From Gammaproteobacteria bacterium (GTDB lineage Bacteria > Pseudomonadota > Gammaproteobacteria > Eutrophobiales > Eutrophobiaceae), in contig SMWN01000063.1 in the NCBI GenBank assembly GCA_004356415.1, positions 1 through 12,969 on the forward strand: a DNA stretch of 12,969 nt, written 5' to 3'. The position numbers and the translations under genes were made by a program. Below, in pieces: positions 6,976-12,969 of the stretch. How positions within the stretch are numbered: the stretch's first letter is position 1; every line of letters starts with the position of its first letter. A model generated the notes under the pieces. It was not told where the DNA came from. It ran no database searches and saw nothing but the letters and a program-made list of their open reading frames with translations.

Positions 6976-7655
6976 TGTCAACTACAACTGATCTTAGTTA
7001 TTTGCATTTAATTCTGAACGCAAGTTTGCTGGTTCAGCTGGTGATATTGTCGTTGGTCATCACTTCGTTTGTTTCATGGACAATGATTTTTAATAAACGT
7101 GTTATGTTAAACAGGGCAAAAAAAGAAGCTGAAAAATTTGAAGGTCAGTTTTGGTCACTGGAAGATCTATCGCCACTTTATAATCGCATTTCCAATAGCA
7201 GAAACCCTTTGACGGGCATGGAAAAAATATTTGAAGCAGGCTTCAAGGAATTTGCCCGCTTACGGAGCCAGGAAAATATTCTGCCGGATGCCATTATTGA
7301 AGGTGCACAACGTGCCATGCGCATCGCCATGAACAAGGAAATTGATGTCCTTGAAACCAATCTTTCATTTCTGGCAACCGTGGGATCAACCAGCCCCTAT
7401 GTTGGTTTGTTTGGCACGGTATGGGGCATCATGAACAGCTTTCGTGCCCTGGGCAATGTACAACAGGCCTCCATCGCATTGGTAGCGCCAGGAATTGCCG
7501 AAGCGTTGATCGCCACGGCGATGGGTTTGTTTGCCGCGATACCGGCCGTGATTGCCTACAATCGTTATACAAATGATGTTGAAAGATTAATCAGTCGTTA
7601 TGACATATTTATGGACGAATTTTCATCGATTCTTCATCGGCATGCACATTCTTAG
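6975..7655 (+). CDS. tolQ: Tol-Pal system inner-membrane subunit TolQ
   Basis: Stator-type inner-membrane protein (MotA/TolQ/ExbB family) that with TolR forms the proton channel energising TolA during outer-membrane constriction. The 226 residues compare with 230 in E. coli. Three membrane segments are visible at about 12-38, 131-156 and 167-195, with a large cytoplasmic loop between the first two. Helices 2 and 3 carry the conserved TVGSTSPYVGLFGTVWGIM and APGIAEALIATAMGLFAAIP stretches. The ribosome site GGAG at 6963-6966 sits eight bases from the ATG, inside the end of ybgC. Unlike most tol clusters, tolR does not follow directly: a 146-base gap with an inverted-repeat structure intervenes. 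Confidence 0.97.
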   Translation: MSTTTDLSYLHLILNASLLVQLVILSLVITSFVSWTMIFNKRVMLNRAKKEAEKFEGQFWSLEDLSPLYNRISNSRNPLTGMEKIFEAGFKEFARLRSQENILPDAIIEGAQRAMRIAMNKEIDVLETNLSFLATVGSTSPYVGLFGTVWGIMNSFRALGNVQQASIALVAPGIAEALIATAMGLFAAIPAVIAYNRYTNDVERLISRYDIFMDEFSSILHRHAHS

Positions 7656-7658
7656 GAT

Positions 7659-7768
7659 GTGAAAAGTTAAAGGTGAAACGTGAAATGTGTCAAAAATATT
7701 ATCAGATGCCGGCAGATGCTTCCCACGGTGTGTCATGCACAAATCACGAATCGTTCCTTGCTTTTCAC
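7659..7768. repeat. MITE-like imperfect inverted-repeat structure between tolQ and tolR
   Basis: The left arm (7659-7687) and the reverse complement of the right arm (7740-7768) align over 29 bases without gaps: the outer GTGAAAAG is identical in eight of eight positions, the central 12 bases are diverged, and the inner CGTGAAATG/CGTGATTTG match in seven of nine. Within the left arm GTGAAA occurs three times (7659, 7673, 7680). The arms enclose about 52 bases with no open frame. No target-site duplication is visible. It may be a small non-autonomous mobile or dispersed repeat, or a regulatory RNA structure. The next 33 bases up to tolR are A+T-rich. Confidence 0.5.
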
Positions 7769-7801
7769 TTTTTTACTTTATAACACTTAACTTATAAAAG
7801 A

Positions 7802-8227
7802 ATGAGACAACGCATACGCAAACGACCTATAGCAGATATCAACGTCGTTCCCTACATAGATGTGATGTTGGTGTTACTGGTGATATTTATGATCACCACT
7901 CCCTTACTCAGTCAGGGGGTAAAAATCGATCTACCACAGGTTCCATCGAAACCATTACAGACAGAACAGAATAAGGAACCGGTAATCATAAATGTTGATG
8001 CGGCGGGAAATTTCTATATTAACTATGGCGAGGATCAGGATAAACCTATTAGCTCTGAAGATTTGGCGAATCGCGTTAATGCTCTTTTGAAATATCAACC
8101 TGGGATTCCGGTGTTAGTGGGCGGTGACACGAACGTCCCTTATGGGCGAGTTATTGGATTGATGGCCTTGTTACAGAGCGCAGGCGTCCCCAGTGTCGGC
8201 ATGATCACTGAACCTCCGGAGAATTGA
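7802..8227 (+). CDS. tolR: Tol-Pal system inner-membrane subunit TolR
   Basis: Single-pass inner-membrane protein of the ExbD/TolR family, partner of TolQ in proton-driven energisation of TolA. The 141 residues compare with 142 in E. coli. A short basic cytoplasmic tail (MRQRIRKRP) leads to a membrane segment at about 16-36 that contains the essential proton-carrying Asp, here D20 in VVPYIDVMLVLLVIF. The periplasmic domain ends with the family pattern VPYGRVIGLMALLQSAGVPSVGMITEP. The ribosome site is poor (AAAAGA directly before the ATG), perhaps because the upstream spacer is not native. The stop is six bases from the tolA start. Confidence 0.96.
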   Translation: MRQRIRKRPIADINVVPYIDVMLVLLVIFMITTPLLSQGVKIDLPQVPSKPLQTEQNKEPVIINVDAAGNFYINYGEDQDKPISSEDLANRVNALLKYQPGIPVLVGGDTNVPYGRVIGLMALLQSAGVPSVGMITEPPEN

Positions 8228-8233
8228 TGTCCA

Positions 8234-9106
8234 ATGAGACTCGGTTGGTTTACGACACTCAGTTCTTCTGTGCTTTCATTAATACTGCATCTGGTCGTTG
8301 GAGTATTGTTATTATTTAGTTTTGAATTCACACCACAACCAAAAACTCAAATTCGTCAAGATGTAAATGTTGTCCAGGCAGTAGTAATTGATAAAAAACA
8401 AGTCGATCTTGAATTAGAACGAATCAGAAAAATTGAAGAAGAAAAACATAAAAAAGAAAAACAACGTCTGGAAGAACTGGAAAAAAAGGCCAATAATCTA
8501 GAGAAAAAACGTAAGGAAGAAGAGAAAAAACTGGCCGAGGCAAAAAAGAAAAAAGAACAGGAACAAAAAAAACTTAAAGAAGAACAGGTTCGCCTGAAAA
8601 AACTAGAGAAAGAAAAAGCGGAACTTAAGAAAAAACGAGAACTCGAAGAAAAAAAGATAAAAGAAGCTGAAGCGAAGGCAGAAAAGCTCAAGGCTGAAGA
8701 CAAGGCACGACAACAAAAAATAGCTGAGGAGAAAAAAGTAGCCGAAAATAATCGTCGTGAAAAGGAACTTGCTGATGCAATGAATGCCGAAGAAACTGCA
8801 AAACAAGCTTCAAAAGATCAGGAATTGATCAACAGAATATCAAACAATATTAAACGAAGTATCGAAAGTAAATTTAACAAGGTAGGTTTACCAGATGATC
8901 TGGAATGCGAATTGCGTGTGCGTTTGGTGCCTGGCGGTGATGTGATAGATGTGACTATTGCGAAATCAAGTGGTCACGATATATTTGACAGACGTGCTGT
9001 CAACGCAACTCAAAAGGCATCACCATTACCTGTCCCTGACGATGTTGAAACATTTGAAAGACTTGATTTGCGCGAAATAAAGTTGTACTTCAAGCCAACA
9101 AATTAA
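8234..9106 (+). CDS. tolA: Tol-Pal system spanning protein TolA
   Basis: Inner-membrane-anchored protein whose stalk crosses the periplasm to contact TolB and Pal. The 290 residues are short beside E. coli (421). The membrane helix is at about 9-31 and keeps the S15-x3-H19 pattern used for contact with TolQ-TolR. Residues about 53-195 are a continuous charged helix, dominated by Glu and Lys rather than the Ala-rich repeats of E. coli. The C-terminal domain (about 196-290) has NNIKRSIESKF, LRVRLVPGGDV, SSGHDIFDRRAV and ends LYFKPTN. It contains only one cysteine (C225), so the disulfide known in E. coli domain III cannot form within it. GGAG at 8218-8221 lies 12 bases before the ATG, longer than ideal. 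Confidence 0.95.
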   Translation: MRLGWFTTLSSSVLSLILHLVVGVLLLFSFEFTPQPKTQIRQDVNVVQAVVIDKKQVDLELERIRKIEEEKHKKEKQRLEELEKKANNLEKKRKEEEKKLAEAKKKKEQEQKKLKEEQVRLKKLEKEKAELKKKRELEEKKIKEAEAKAEKLKAEDKARQQKIAEEKKVAENNRREKELADAMNAEETAKQASKDQELINRISNNIKRSIESKFNKVGLPDDLECELRVRLVPGGDVIDVTIAKSSGHDIFDRRAVNATQKASPLPVPDDVETFERLDLREIKLYFKPTN

Positions 9107-9118
9107 GGTTATTGATTA

Positions 9119-10441
9119 ATGAATATAAGAAAGTTCGGAAGTATTGTTTTTTTTACCCACATATTATTGGGCACATTATTGGTTCTGAATAATGCCCTTG
9201 CCCTTGATATCACCATCGAACAGGGCGTGGAAAATCCGATCCCCGTTGCTATCGTCCCCTTCGGTTGGTCACAGACTTCATTAGCACCCATCGATTTATC
9301 AGAAATTGTCGCAGGTGATCTAGAACGCAGTGCACGATTTGAAGCAATGGATTTTAAGGATCTGCCACAACGCCCTGCTGAATATAAGGATGTCAATTTT
9401 AGAGACTGGCGTTTGCTGGGTATGGAGAACCTTGTGATTGGTCAATTGGTATTAACCGAGGCGGGTGAATATGAAGTCGAATTTCGACTCATTGATGTCT
9501 ATAAAGAAAAACAAATTGCAGGATTTCGACTGCCTTCAACAAAGGCGCAACTAAGAACAACGGCGCATGAAATCAGCGACATCATTTATGAAAAGCTGAT
9601 TGGTGTACGAGGGGCATTCGCAACCCGCATTGCTTACATCACTGTGAATCAAAAAAGAGATGGTAGTAAGATTTTTTCCTTACAGATTGCAGATGCCGAT
9701 GGCCACAATCCCCAGATCCTGCTTGAATCACCTGAGCCCTTAATGTCACCAAGTTGGTCACCGGATGGCAAACGCCTGGCTTACGTTTCCTTCGAAGGCA
9801 AAAATTCTAACATCTTTGTACAGGATATAAAGACCGGAAAGCGCGACAATGTCGCAGCAAACAAAGGAATCAATAGCGCGCCTGCCTGGTCTCCTGATGG
9901 TTCAAGTCTGGCGATGACTTTGTCCAAAGATGGTAATACTGAAATTTACATCATGCATCTTGAGTCAAGAACCCTACGGCGTATCACGAATAATCAGGCG
10001 ATTGATACCGAACCAAACTGGTCCAAGGATGGTAAGAAACTGGCCTTCACCTCAGACCGCGGTGGTAGCCCTCAAATTTACGAAGTGGCCGTACGCGGTG
10101 GCGGAAAACCAAAAAGACTTACATTTAATGGGCCTTATCATGCCAGGCCTCGTTACTCGTCTGATGGTAATTCTATGATCATGGTAACGGGCCAAGGGGG
10201 GATTTATCGAATTGCCATTCTTGATCTACGCAACGGCTTTTCTGACATTCTGACGAAGGCACGACTCGATGAGTCCCCCAGTTTTGCCCCCAATGACCAT
10301 ATGATTATCTACACCACAACAGGTGCCCGCGGGACGACCCTTGCCGCTGTTTCAGCAGACGGACAGGTTCACCAACGCCTTGCCCTGCAAGATGGCGAGG
10401 TTCGAGAACCCGCGTGGGGACCCTTTTTACCAAGACGGTAA
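9119..10441 (+). CDS. tolB: Tol-Pal system periplasmic beta-propeller protein TolB
   Basis: Periplasmic protein that binds Pal and TolA and cycles Pal during septum constriction. The 440 residues include a Sec signal peptide (basic start, hydrophobic 6-24, predicted cleavage after A28 in ALA-LD). The mature N-terminal segment (LDITIEQGVENPIPVAIVPF) is the family's start and forms the TolA box region. An alpha/beta domain covers about 40-165, and the propeller follows, with blade motifs WSPDG at 213-217 and 257-261, WSKDG at 301-305, YSSDG at 346-350 and a degenerate FAPND at 389-393. The gene starts 12 bases after tolA, with AAGG at 9105-9108 overlapping the tolA stop. Confidence 0.97.
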   Translation: MNIRKFGSIVFFTHILLGTLLVLNNALALDITIEQGVENPIPVAIVPFGWSQTSLAPIDLSEIVAGDLERSARFEAMDFKDLPQRPAEYKDVNFRDWRLLGMENLVIGQLVLTEAGEYEVEFRLIDVYKEKQIAGFRLPSTKAQLRTTAHEISDIIYEKLIGVRGAFATRIAYITVNQKRDGSKIFSLQIADADGHNPQILLESPEPLMSPSWSPDGKRLAYVSFEGKNSNIFVQDIKTGKRDNVAANKGINSAPAWSPDGSSLAMTLSKDGNTEIYIMHLESRTLRRITNNQAIDTEPNWSKDGKKLAFTSDRGGSPQIYEVAVRGGGKPKRLTFNGPYHARPRYSSDGNSMIMVTGQGGIYRIAILDLRNGFSDILTKARLDESPSFAPNDHMIIYTTTGARGTTLAAVSADGQVHQRLALQDGEVREPAWGPFLPRR

Positions 10442-10481
10442 TCAAGAGAATTACCAGATTATGTTATTCTGTTTCAGTACC

Positions 10482-10494
10482 CGGCAAATTGCCG
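10482..10494. repeat. Short palindrome just before the pal ribosome site
   Basis: CGGCAA at 10482-10487 and TTGCCG at 10489-10494 form a perfect inverted repeat around one A, ending two bases before the pal Shine-Dalgarno sequence. As RNA it would be a four-pair CGGC/GCCG stem with a five-base loop. It could modulate pal translation, act as a protein site, or be chance. Confidence 0.35.
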
Positions 10495-10507
10495 ATAGGA
10501 GAAAATG

Positions 10508-11047
10508 ATGAACACAAAATCCATGATAGTTTTGATCTTTACGGCGTTTCTCTTTGCCTGTGAATCCACGCCGGAAAAAGCAGATGATGCTGTTGCTGTT
10601 GAAGATCAAGGTACAAATCTAAGCGATGCCACAGATGATGCTTCTTCCGAAGCACAGACTTACGGCACAGAAGACGATGAGACATCAGGTATCAGCTCAC
10701 TGGATGACCCACAAGGCCCTCTCTCAGTCAGGATCATTTATTTCGAATATGATAGCAGTGATATCCAATTTGAATACCGTGAAACGGTTGAAGCACACGC
10801 TGCTTATCTGGTCGCAAATCCAAACACCATTATGACTTTGGAAGGTCATGCAGATGAACGTGGATCTCGTGAATACAATCTGGCCCTGGGGGAAAGGCGT
10901 GCACAAACAGTGAAACGACAAATGACCCTGTTGGGTGCGTCACCTGATCAAATACGTACTGTCAGTTATGGGGAAGAAAGACCGGCCATAGACGATCATG
11001 ATGATTATTCATGGAGCCAGAACAGACGTGTAGAAATTCTTTATTGA
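10508..11047 (+). CDS. pal: Peptidoglycan-associated outer-membrane lipoprotein Pal
   Basis: Lipoprotein that tethers the outer membrane to peptidoglycan and is moved by Tol to the division site. The 179 residues start with a lipoprotein signal ending LFAC; the acylated Cys is residue 18, and Glu at +2 does not signal inner-membrane retention. Phe at the -2 lipobox position is unusual. A long acidic linker (about 19-70, rich in Asp, Glu, Ser and Thr) leads to the OmpA-like domain (about 73-179) with YFEYDSSDI, EGHADERGSREYN and LGERRAQTV, which hold the expected diaminopimelate-binding Asp and Arg. I chose the second of two adjacent ATGs because AGGAG at 10497-10501 is then six bases away; 10505 would give one extra Met and only three bases. 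Confidence 0.96.
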   Translation: MNTKSMIVLIFTAFLFACESTPEKADDAVAVEDQGTNLSDATDDASSEAQTYGTEDDETSGISSLDDPQGPLSVRIIYFEYDSSDIQFEYRETVEAHAAYLVANPNTIMTLEGHADERGSREYNLALGERRAQTVKRQMTLLGASPDQIRTVSYGEERPAIDDHDDYSWSQNRRVEILY

Positions 11048-11057
11048 GGAATTTATT

Positions 11058-11975
11058 TTGTTGTTTAAAAAATTATTAGATTTATTTTTAGTTTCGGGTA
11101 TTTTATTTTCTCCTACGGTATTTGCCACGAACAAGGGAGCTCCGGTTACAACGCCAACTTCGCCACAGTTAGAACAACGTCTGGCAAATATAGAGCGTCT
11201 GTTACAGAGCAATGCCCTGTTGGATATGTTGCAACAGATAGAACTTCTGCAGAAGGAAATTGCACAGCTTCGTGGTGAAATTGAAGTAAACAATCACGTG
11301 CTTGATCAAATGAAAAAAAGACAGCGTGATTTATACACGGATGTTGATCGTCGACTTCAGTCAATTGAAAATTCTGGGAGTTCAACGGACAGGAATCCTC
11401 CACTGGAAACATTAGGCACAACAGAAACAGTCAATCCACCCGAAAATCTACATGGTAATCAGACAGAAACCACAGCACTGACACTGAAACAAGTTGAAAC
11501 ACAGACCCCACAAGAATCTACTTCTGGCCAACAAGCAGTAACGGCAACAGAAGATACCGCTACAGAAATTAACATAGACACAGAAACAGATCAGGTGCAG
11601 ATACAGGCAGAATATCAGCAAGCATTTAAACTTCTAAAACAGTCTCAATACGATCAGGCCATCAAAGCCTTTGCCAAATTTGTTAAAGCGCATCCGGATA
11701 ATCAATATTCAGATAATGCCCAGTACTGGATGGCCGAAGCTTTGTATGTAAAACGCCAATATGAAGATGCAATTAGAGAATACAACAATCTGGTGTCCAA
11801 CTATCCAGAAAGCCAGAAAGTCCCGCATGGTTTGCTAAAAATTGGTTACAGCTATCAGGAGCTGGGCAAGGCGGAGGAAGCTAAACTCTGGTATACCGAT
11901 GTCAGGCAACGCTTTCCAGGCACCACCGCATCACGTCTTGCGGATGATCGTTTAAAGCATATCAACGATTCATAA
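11058..11975 (+). CDS. cpoB: Cell division coordinator CpoB (YbgF), TTG start
   Basis: Periplasmic protein that couples Tol-Pal with PBP1B-dependent peptidoglycan synthesis during constriction. The 305 residues exceed the 263 of E. coli. A Sec signal (MLFKKLLDLFLV..., cleavage after A23 in VFA-TN) precedes a trimerising coiled coil at about 36-105, then a Thr/Glu/Gln-rich linker at about 106-183, then three TPR-type repeats at about 184-217, 221-254 and 258-291. The start is TTG: no in-frame ATG lies between the pal stop and the signal peptide, the first ATG (11226) would remove the signal, and GAGGA at 11046-11050 is seven bases before the TTG. The next codon is also TTG, a less well spaced alternative. 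It is the last gene of the tol-pal set. Confidence 0.94.
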   Translation: MLFKKLLDLFLVSGILFSPTVFATNKGAPVTTPTSPQLEQRLANIERLLQSNALLDMLQQIELLQKEIAQLRGEIEVNNHVLDQMKKRQRDLYTDVDRRLQSIENSGSSTDRNPPLETLGTTETVNPPENLHGNQTETTALTLKQVETQTPQESTSGQQAVTATEDTATEINIDTETDQVQIQAEYQQAFKLLKQSQYDQAIKAFAKFVKAHPDNQYSDNAQYWMAEALYVKRQYEDAIREYNNLVSNYPESQKVPHGLLKIGYSYQELGKAEEAKLWYTDVRQRFPGTTASRLADDRLKHINDS

Positions 11976-12027
11976 AATTTAAGTCTTATAGATAACAAGC
12001 ACTGATTGTTCTAAAATTAATTATCTG

Positions 12028-12049
12028 GTCTCTGACGTAGTCTAGAGAC
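12028..12049. repeat. Short inverted repeat in cpoB-queE gap
   Basis: GTCTCT at 12028-12033 pairs with AGAGAC at 12044-12049 across ten bases. No T tract follows, so a cpoB terminator is not supported. The 95-base gap is otherwise A+T-rich; a TAAAAT at 12012-12017 could be a -10 element for queE but has no good -35. Confidence 0.3.
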
Positions 12050-12070
12050 TGACTGAATTAACCCTTCAAA

Positions 12071-12748
12071 ATGGCCCCATCTCAAAAAAATACTGACCTG
12101 TCCCTGGATCTAACCCTGAAGATTAACGAAATATTTTTCTCGATACAGGGAGAAACCAGTAGAGCAGGATTACCCACCATTTTTATACGTTTAACTGGCT
12201 GCCCGCTGCGCTGTGCTTATTGTGATACCGAGTATGCCTTCCATGAAGGTGAGCAGATGACGCTTGCTGAAATTCTGGAGAAGATCTCGGATTATAAAGT
12301 TAAGCATGTAACCGTTACAGGTGGAGAACCACTGGCACAAAAAAACTGCAGACCTTTATTAACTATTCTTTGTGATGAAGACTATGATGTCTCATTAGAA
12401 ACCAGTGGTGCACTGGATATTCAGGATATCGATAATCGTGTTGCCAGAATTGTCGATCTGAAAACACCTGCCTCCGGGGAGGTTGATAAAAATTTATATG
12501 ACAACATTCAATACCTGACACCAAATGATCAGGTCAAGTTTGTGATCTGTGATCGTGAAGACTATGAATGGTCAAAAGAAAAATTATATAAATATAAACT
12601 AAACGATCAATGTGAAGTACTTTTCTCAGGGAGTTATGGCGAAATACGGACAACGCAATTGGCCGACTGGATACTGGAGGATCAATTACCCGTCAGATTA
12701 CAAATTCAGTTGCATAAATACCTGTGGGGCGATGTGCCCGGAAAATGA
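12071..12748 (+). CDS. queE: 7-carboxy-7-deazaguanine synthase QueE
   Basis: Radical-SAM enzyme that converts 6-carboxytetrahydropterin to 7-carboxy-7-deazaguanine on the way to queuosine in tRNA. The 225 residues are the usual length. The cluster-binding motif is C44-x3-C48-x2-C51 (CPLRCAYCDTEYAF), preceded by INEIFFSIQGE at 18-28, with GGEP at 84-87 for SAM binding and VDLKTPASGE at 128-137. The first 14 or so residues are outside the conserved part and no Shine-Dalgarno sequence is visible before the ATG, so the exact start is the least certain in this cluster. The substrate-supplying QueD gene is not in the window; queC follows. Placement after cpoB is shared with Pseudomonas. Confidence 0.95.
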   Translation: MAPSQKNTDLSLDLTLKINEIFFSIQGETSRAGLPTIFIRLTGCPLRCAYCDTEYAFHEGEQMTLAEILEKISDYKVKHVTVTGGEPLAQKNCRPLLTILCDEDYDVSLETSGALDIQDIDNRVARIVDLKTPASGEVDKNLYDNIQYLTPNDQVKFVICDREDYEWSKEKLYKYKLNDQCEVLFSGSYGEIRTTQLADWILEDQLPVRLQIQLHKYLWGDVPGK

Positions 12749-12758
12749 TGCCTCCTTA

Positions 12759-12802
12759 AATAATTTTCTGGGAATTATTCGATGAACTTAAATCGATATA
12801 AT
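12759..12802 (+). promoter_or_regulatory. Candidate queC promoter with flanking inverted repeat
   Basis: A perfect -10 hexamer TATAAT is at 12797-12802, 35 bases before the queC start. The best -35 is a weak TTATTC at 12775-12780 (16-base spacer). A 7-base inverted repeat, AATAATT (12759-12765) with AATTATT (12773-12779), overlaps that -35 and could be an operator or simply A+T-rich sequence. No preQ1 riboswitch consensus was seen. Confidence 0.35.
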
Positions 12803-12837
12803 GATCATATTTTGCAGAAATACAGGAACTGCTTGCA

Positions 12838-12969
12838 GTGAAAGCGGTGATTCTTCTTTCCGGTGGGCTAGACTCTGCTACGATATTAGCTATTGCAAAA
12901 GATCATGGCTATCAATGCTACGCATTGAGTTTTAATTATGGACAAAGACATTGTGCTGAACTAATCGCA
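12838..12969 (+). CDS. queC: 7-cyano-7-deazaguanine synthase QueC, N-terminal fragment (3' end outside window)
   Basis: ATP-dependent enzyme that converts 7-carboxy-7-deazaguanine, the QueE product, to preQ0. Only the first 44 codons are present, running open to the window edge. The start is GTG, giving VKAVILLSGGLDSATILAI with the PP-loop ATP-binding motif SGGLDS, then CYALSFNYGQRH, which is typical of QueC. AGGA at 12824-12827 lies ten bases upstream of the GTG, and no in-frame ATG is found upstream close by. The full protein is usually about 220-230 residues. With queE 89 bases upstream it forms a pathway pair. Confidence 0.94.
   Translation, partial: MKAVILLSGGLDSATILAIAKDHGYQCYALSFNYGQRHCAELIA

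Noticed and set aside
8356..8806. Ser/Phe-rich open frames opposite tolA
   Set aside because: They are the complement of the Glu/Lys-rich tolA stalk (GAA/AAA codons read backwards), a composition artefact.
12749..12837. Possible preQ1 riboswitch in front of queC
   Set aside because: The known preQ1 aptamer consensus is not present, and the gap is short and A+T-rich with only one small inverted repeat.
1..12969. tRNA genes, CRISPR arrays, transposases or prophage genes
   Set aside because: Reading both strands of the intergenic gaps showed no cloverleaf, no regularly spaced repeats and no recognisable mobility gene.

Overview
This window is a chromosomal housekeeping stretch from a gammaproteobacterium. 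The order aspS (3' part) - yebC - ruvC - ruvA - ruvB - ybgC - tolQ - tolR - tolA - tolB - pal - cpoB - queE - queC (5' part) is, from my knowledge of the group, the order found in Pseudomonas and related gammaproteobacteria, and the protein sequences fit. I cannot name the genus. Nothing recognisable as an rRNA, tRNA, CRISPR array, transposase or integrase gene is present.

Layout. Bases 1-1061 hold the C-terminal part of aspartyl-tRNA synthetase. nadA (quinolinate synthase, NAD biosynthesis) follows on the same strand. Bases 2202-3038 hold the only gene on the minus strand: an A+T-rich 278-codon gene whose product resembles stand-alone AbiJ-type (abortive infection, HEPN-related) proteins. 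It is convergent with nadA and sits between nadA and yebC, where the conserved cluster is interrupted. A 420-base intergenic stretch (3039-3458) follows. It holds several perfect inverted repeats and, at its right end, a good candidate promoter for the rightward operon.

From 3459 to the end every gene reads rightward. yebC, ruvC and ruvA are tightly packed and probably co-transcribed; ruvB follows after a 167-base gap. Together RuvA, RuvB and RuvC migrate and resolve Holliday junctions. ruvB overlaps ybgC, and ybgC overlaps tolQ by one base, linking DNA repair to the envelope cluster. TolQ, TolR and TolA form the inner-membrane, proton-driven part of the Tol-Pal machine, TolB and Pal its periplasmic and outer-membrane part, and CpoB links it to peptidoglycan synthesis during cell constriction. 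queE and queC belong to the 7-deazaguanine (queuosine precursor) pathway.

The main departures from an ordinary housekeeping region are the AbiJ-like accessory gene, the hairpin cluster upstream of yebC, a small inverted-repeat structure separating tolQ from tolR, a very Glu/Lys-rich TolA stalk, and a TTG start for cpoB. I did not find a convincing new multigene system. The AbiJ-like gene is the best candidate for unexplained biology.
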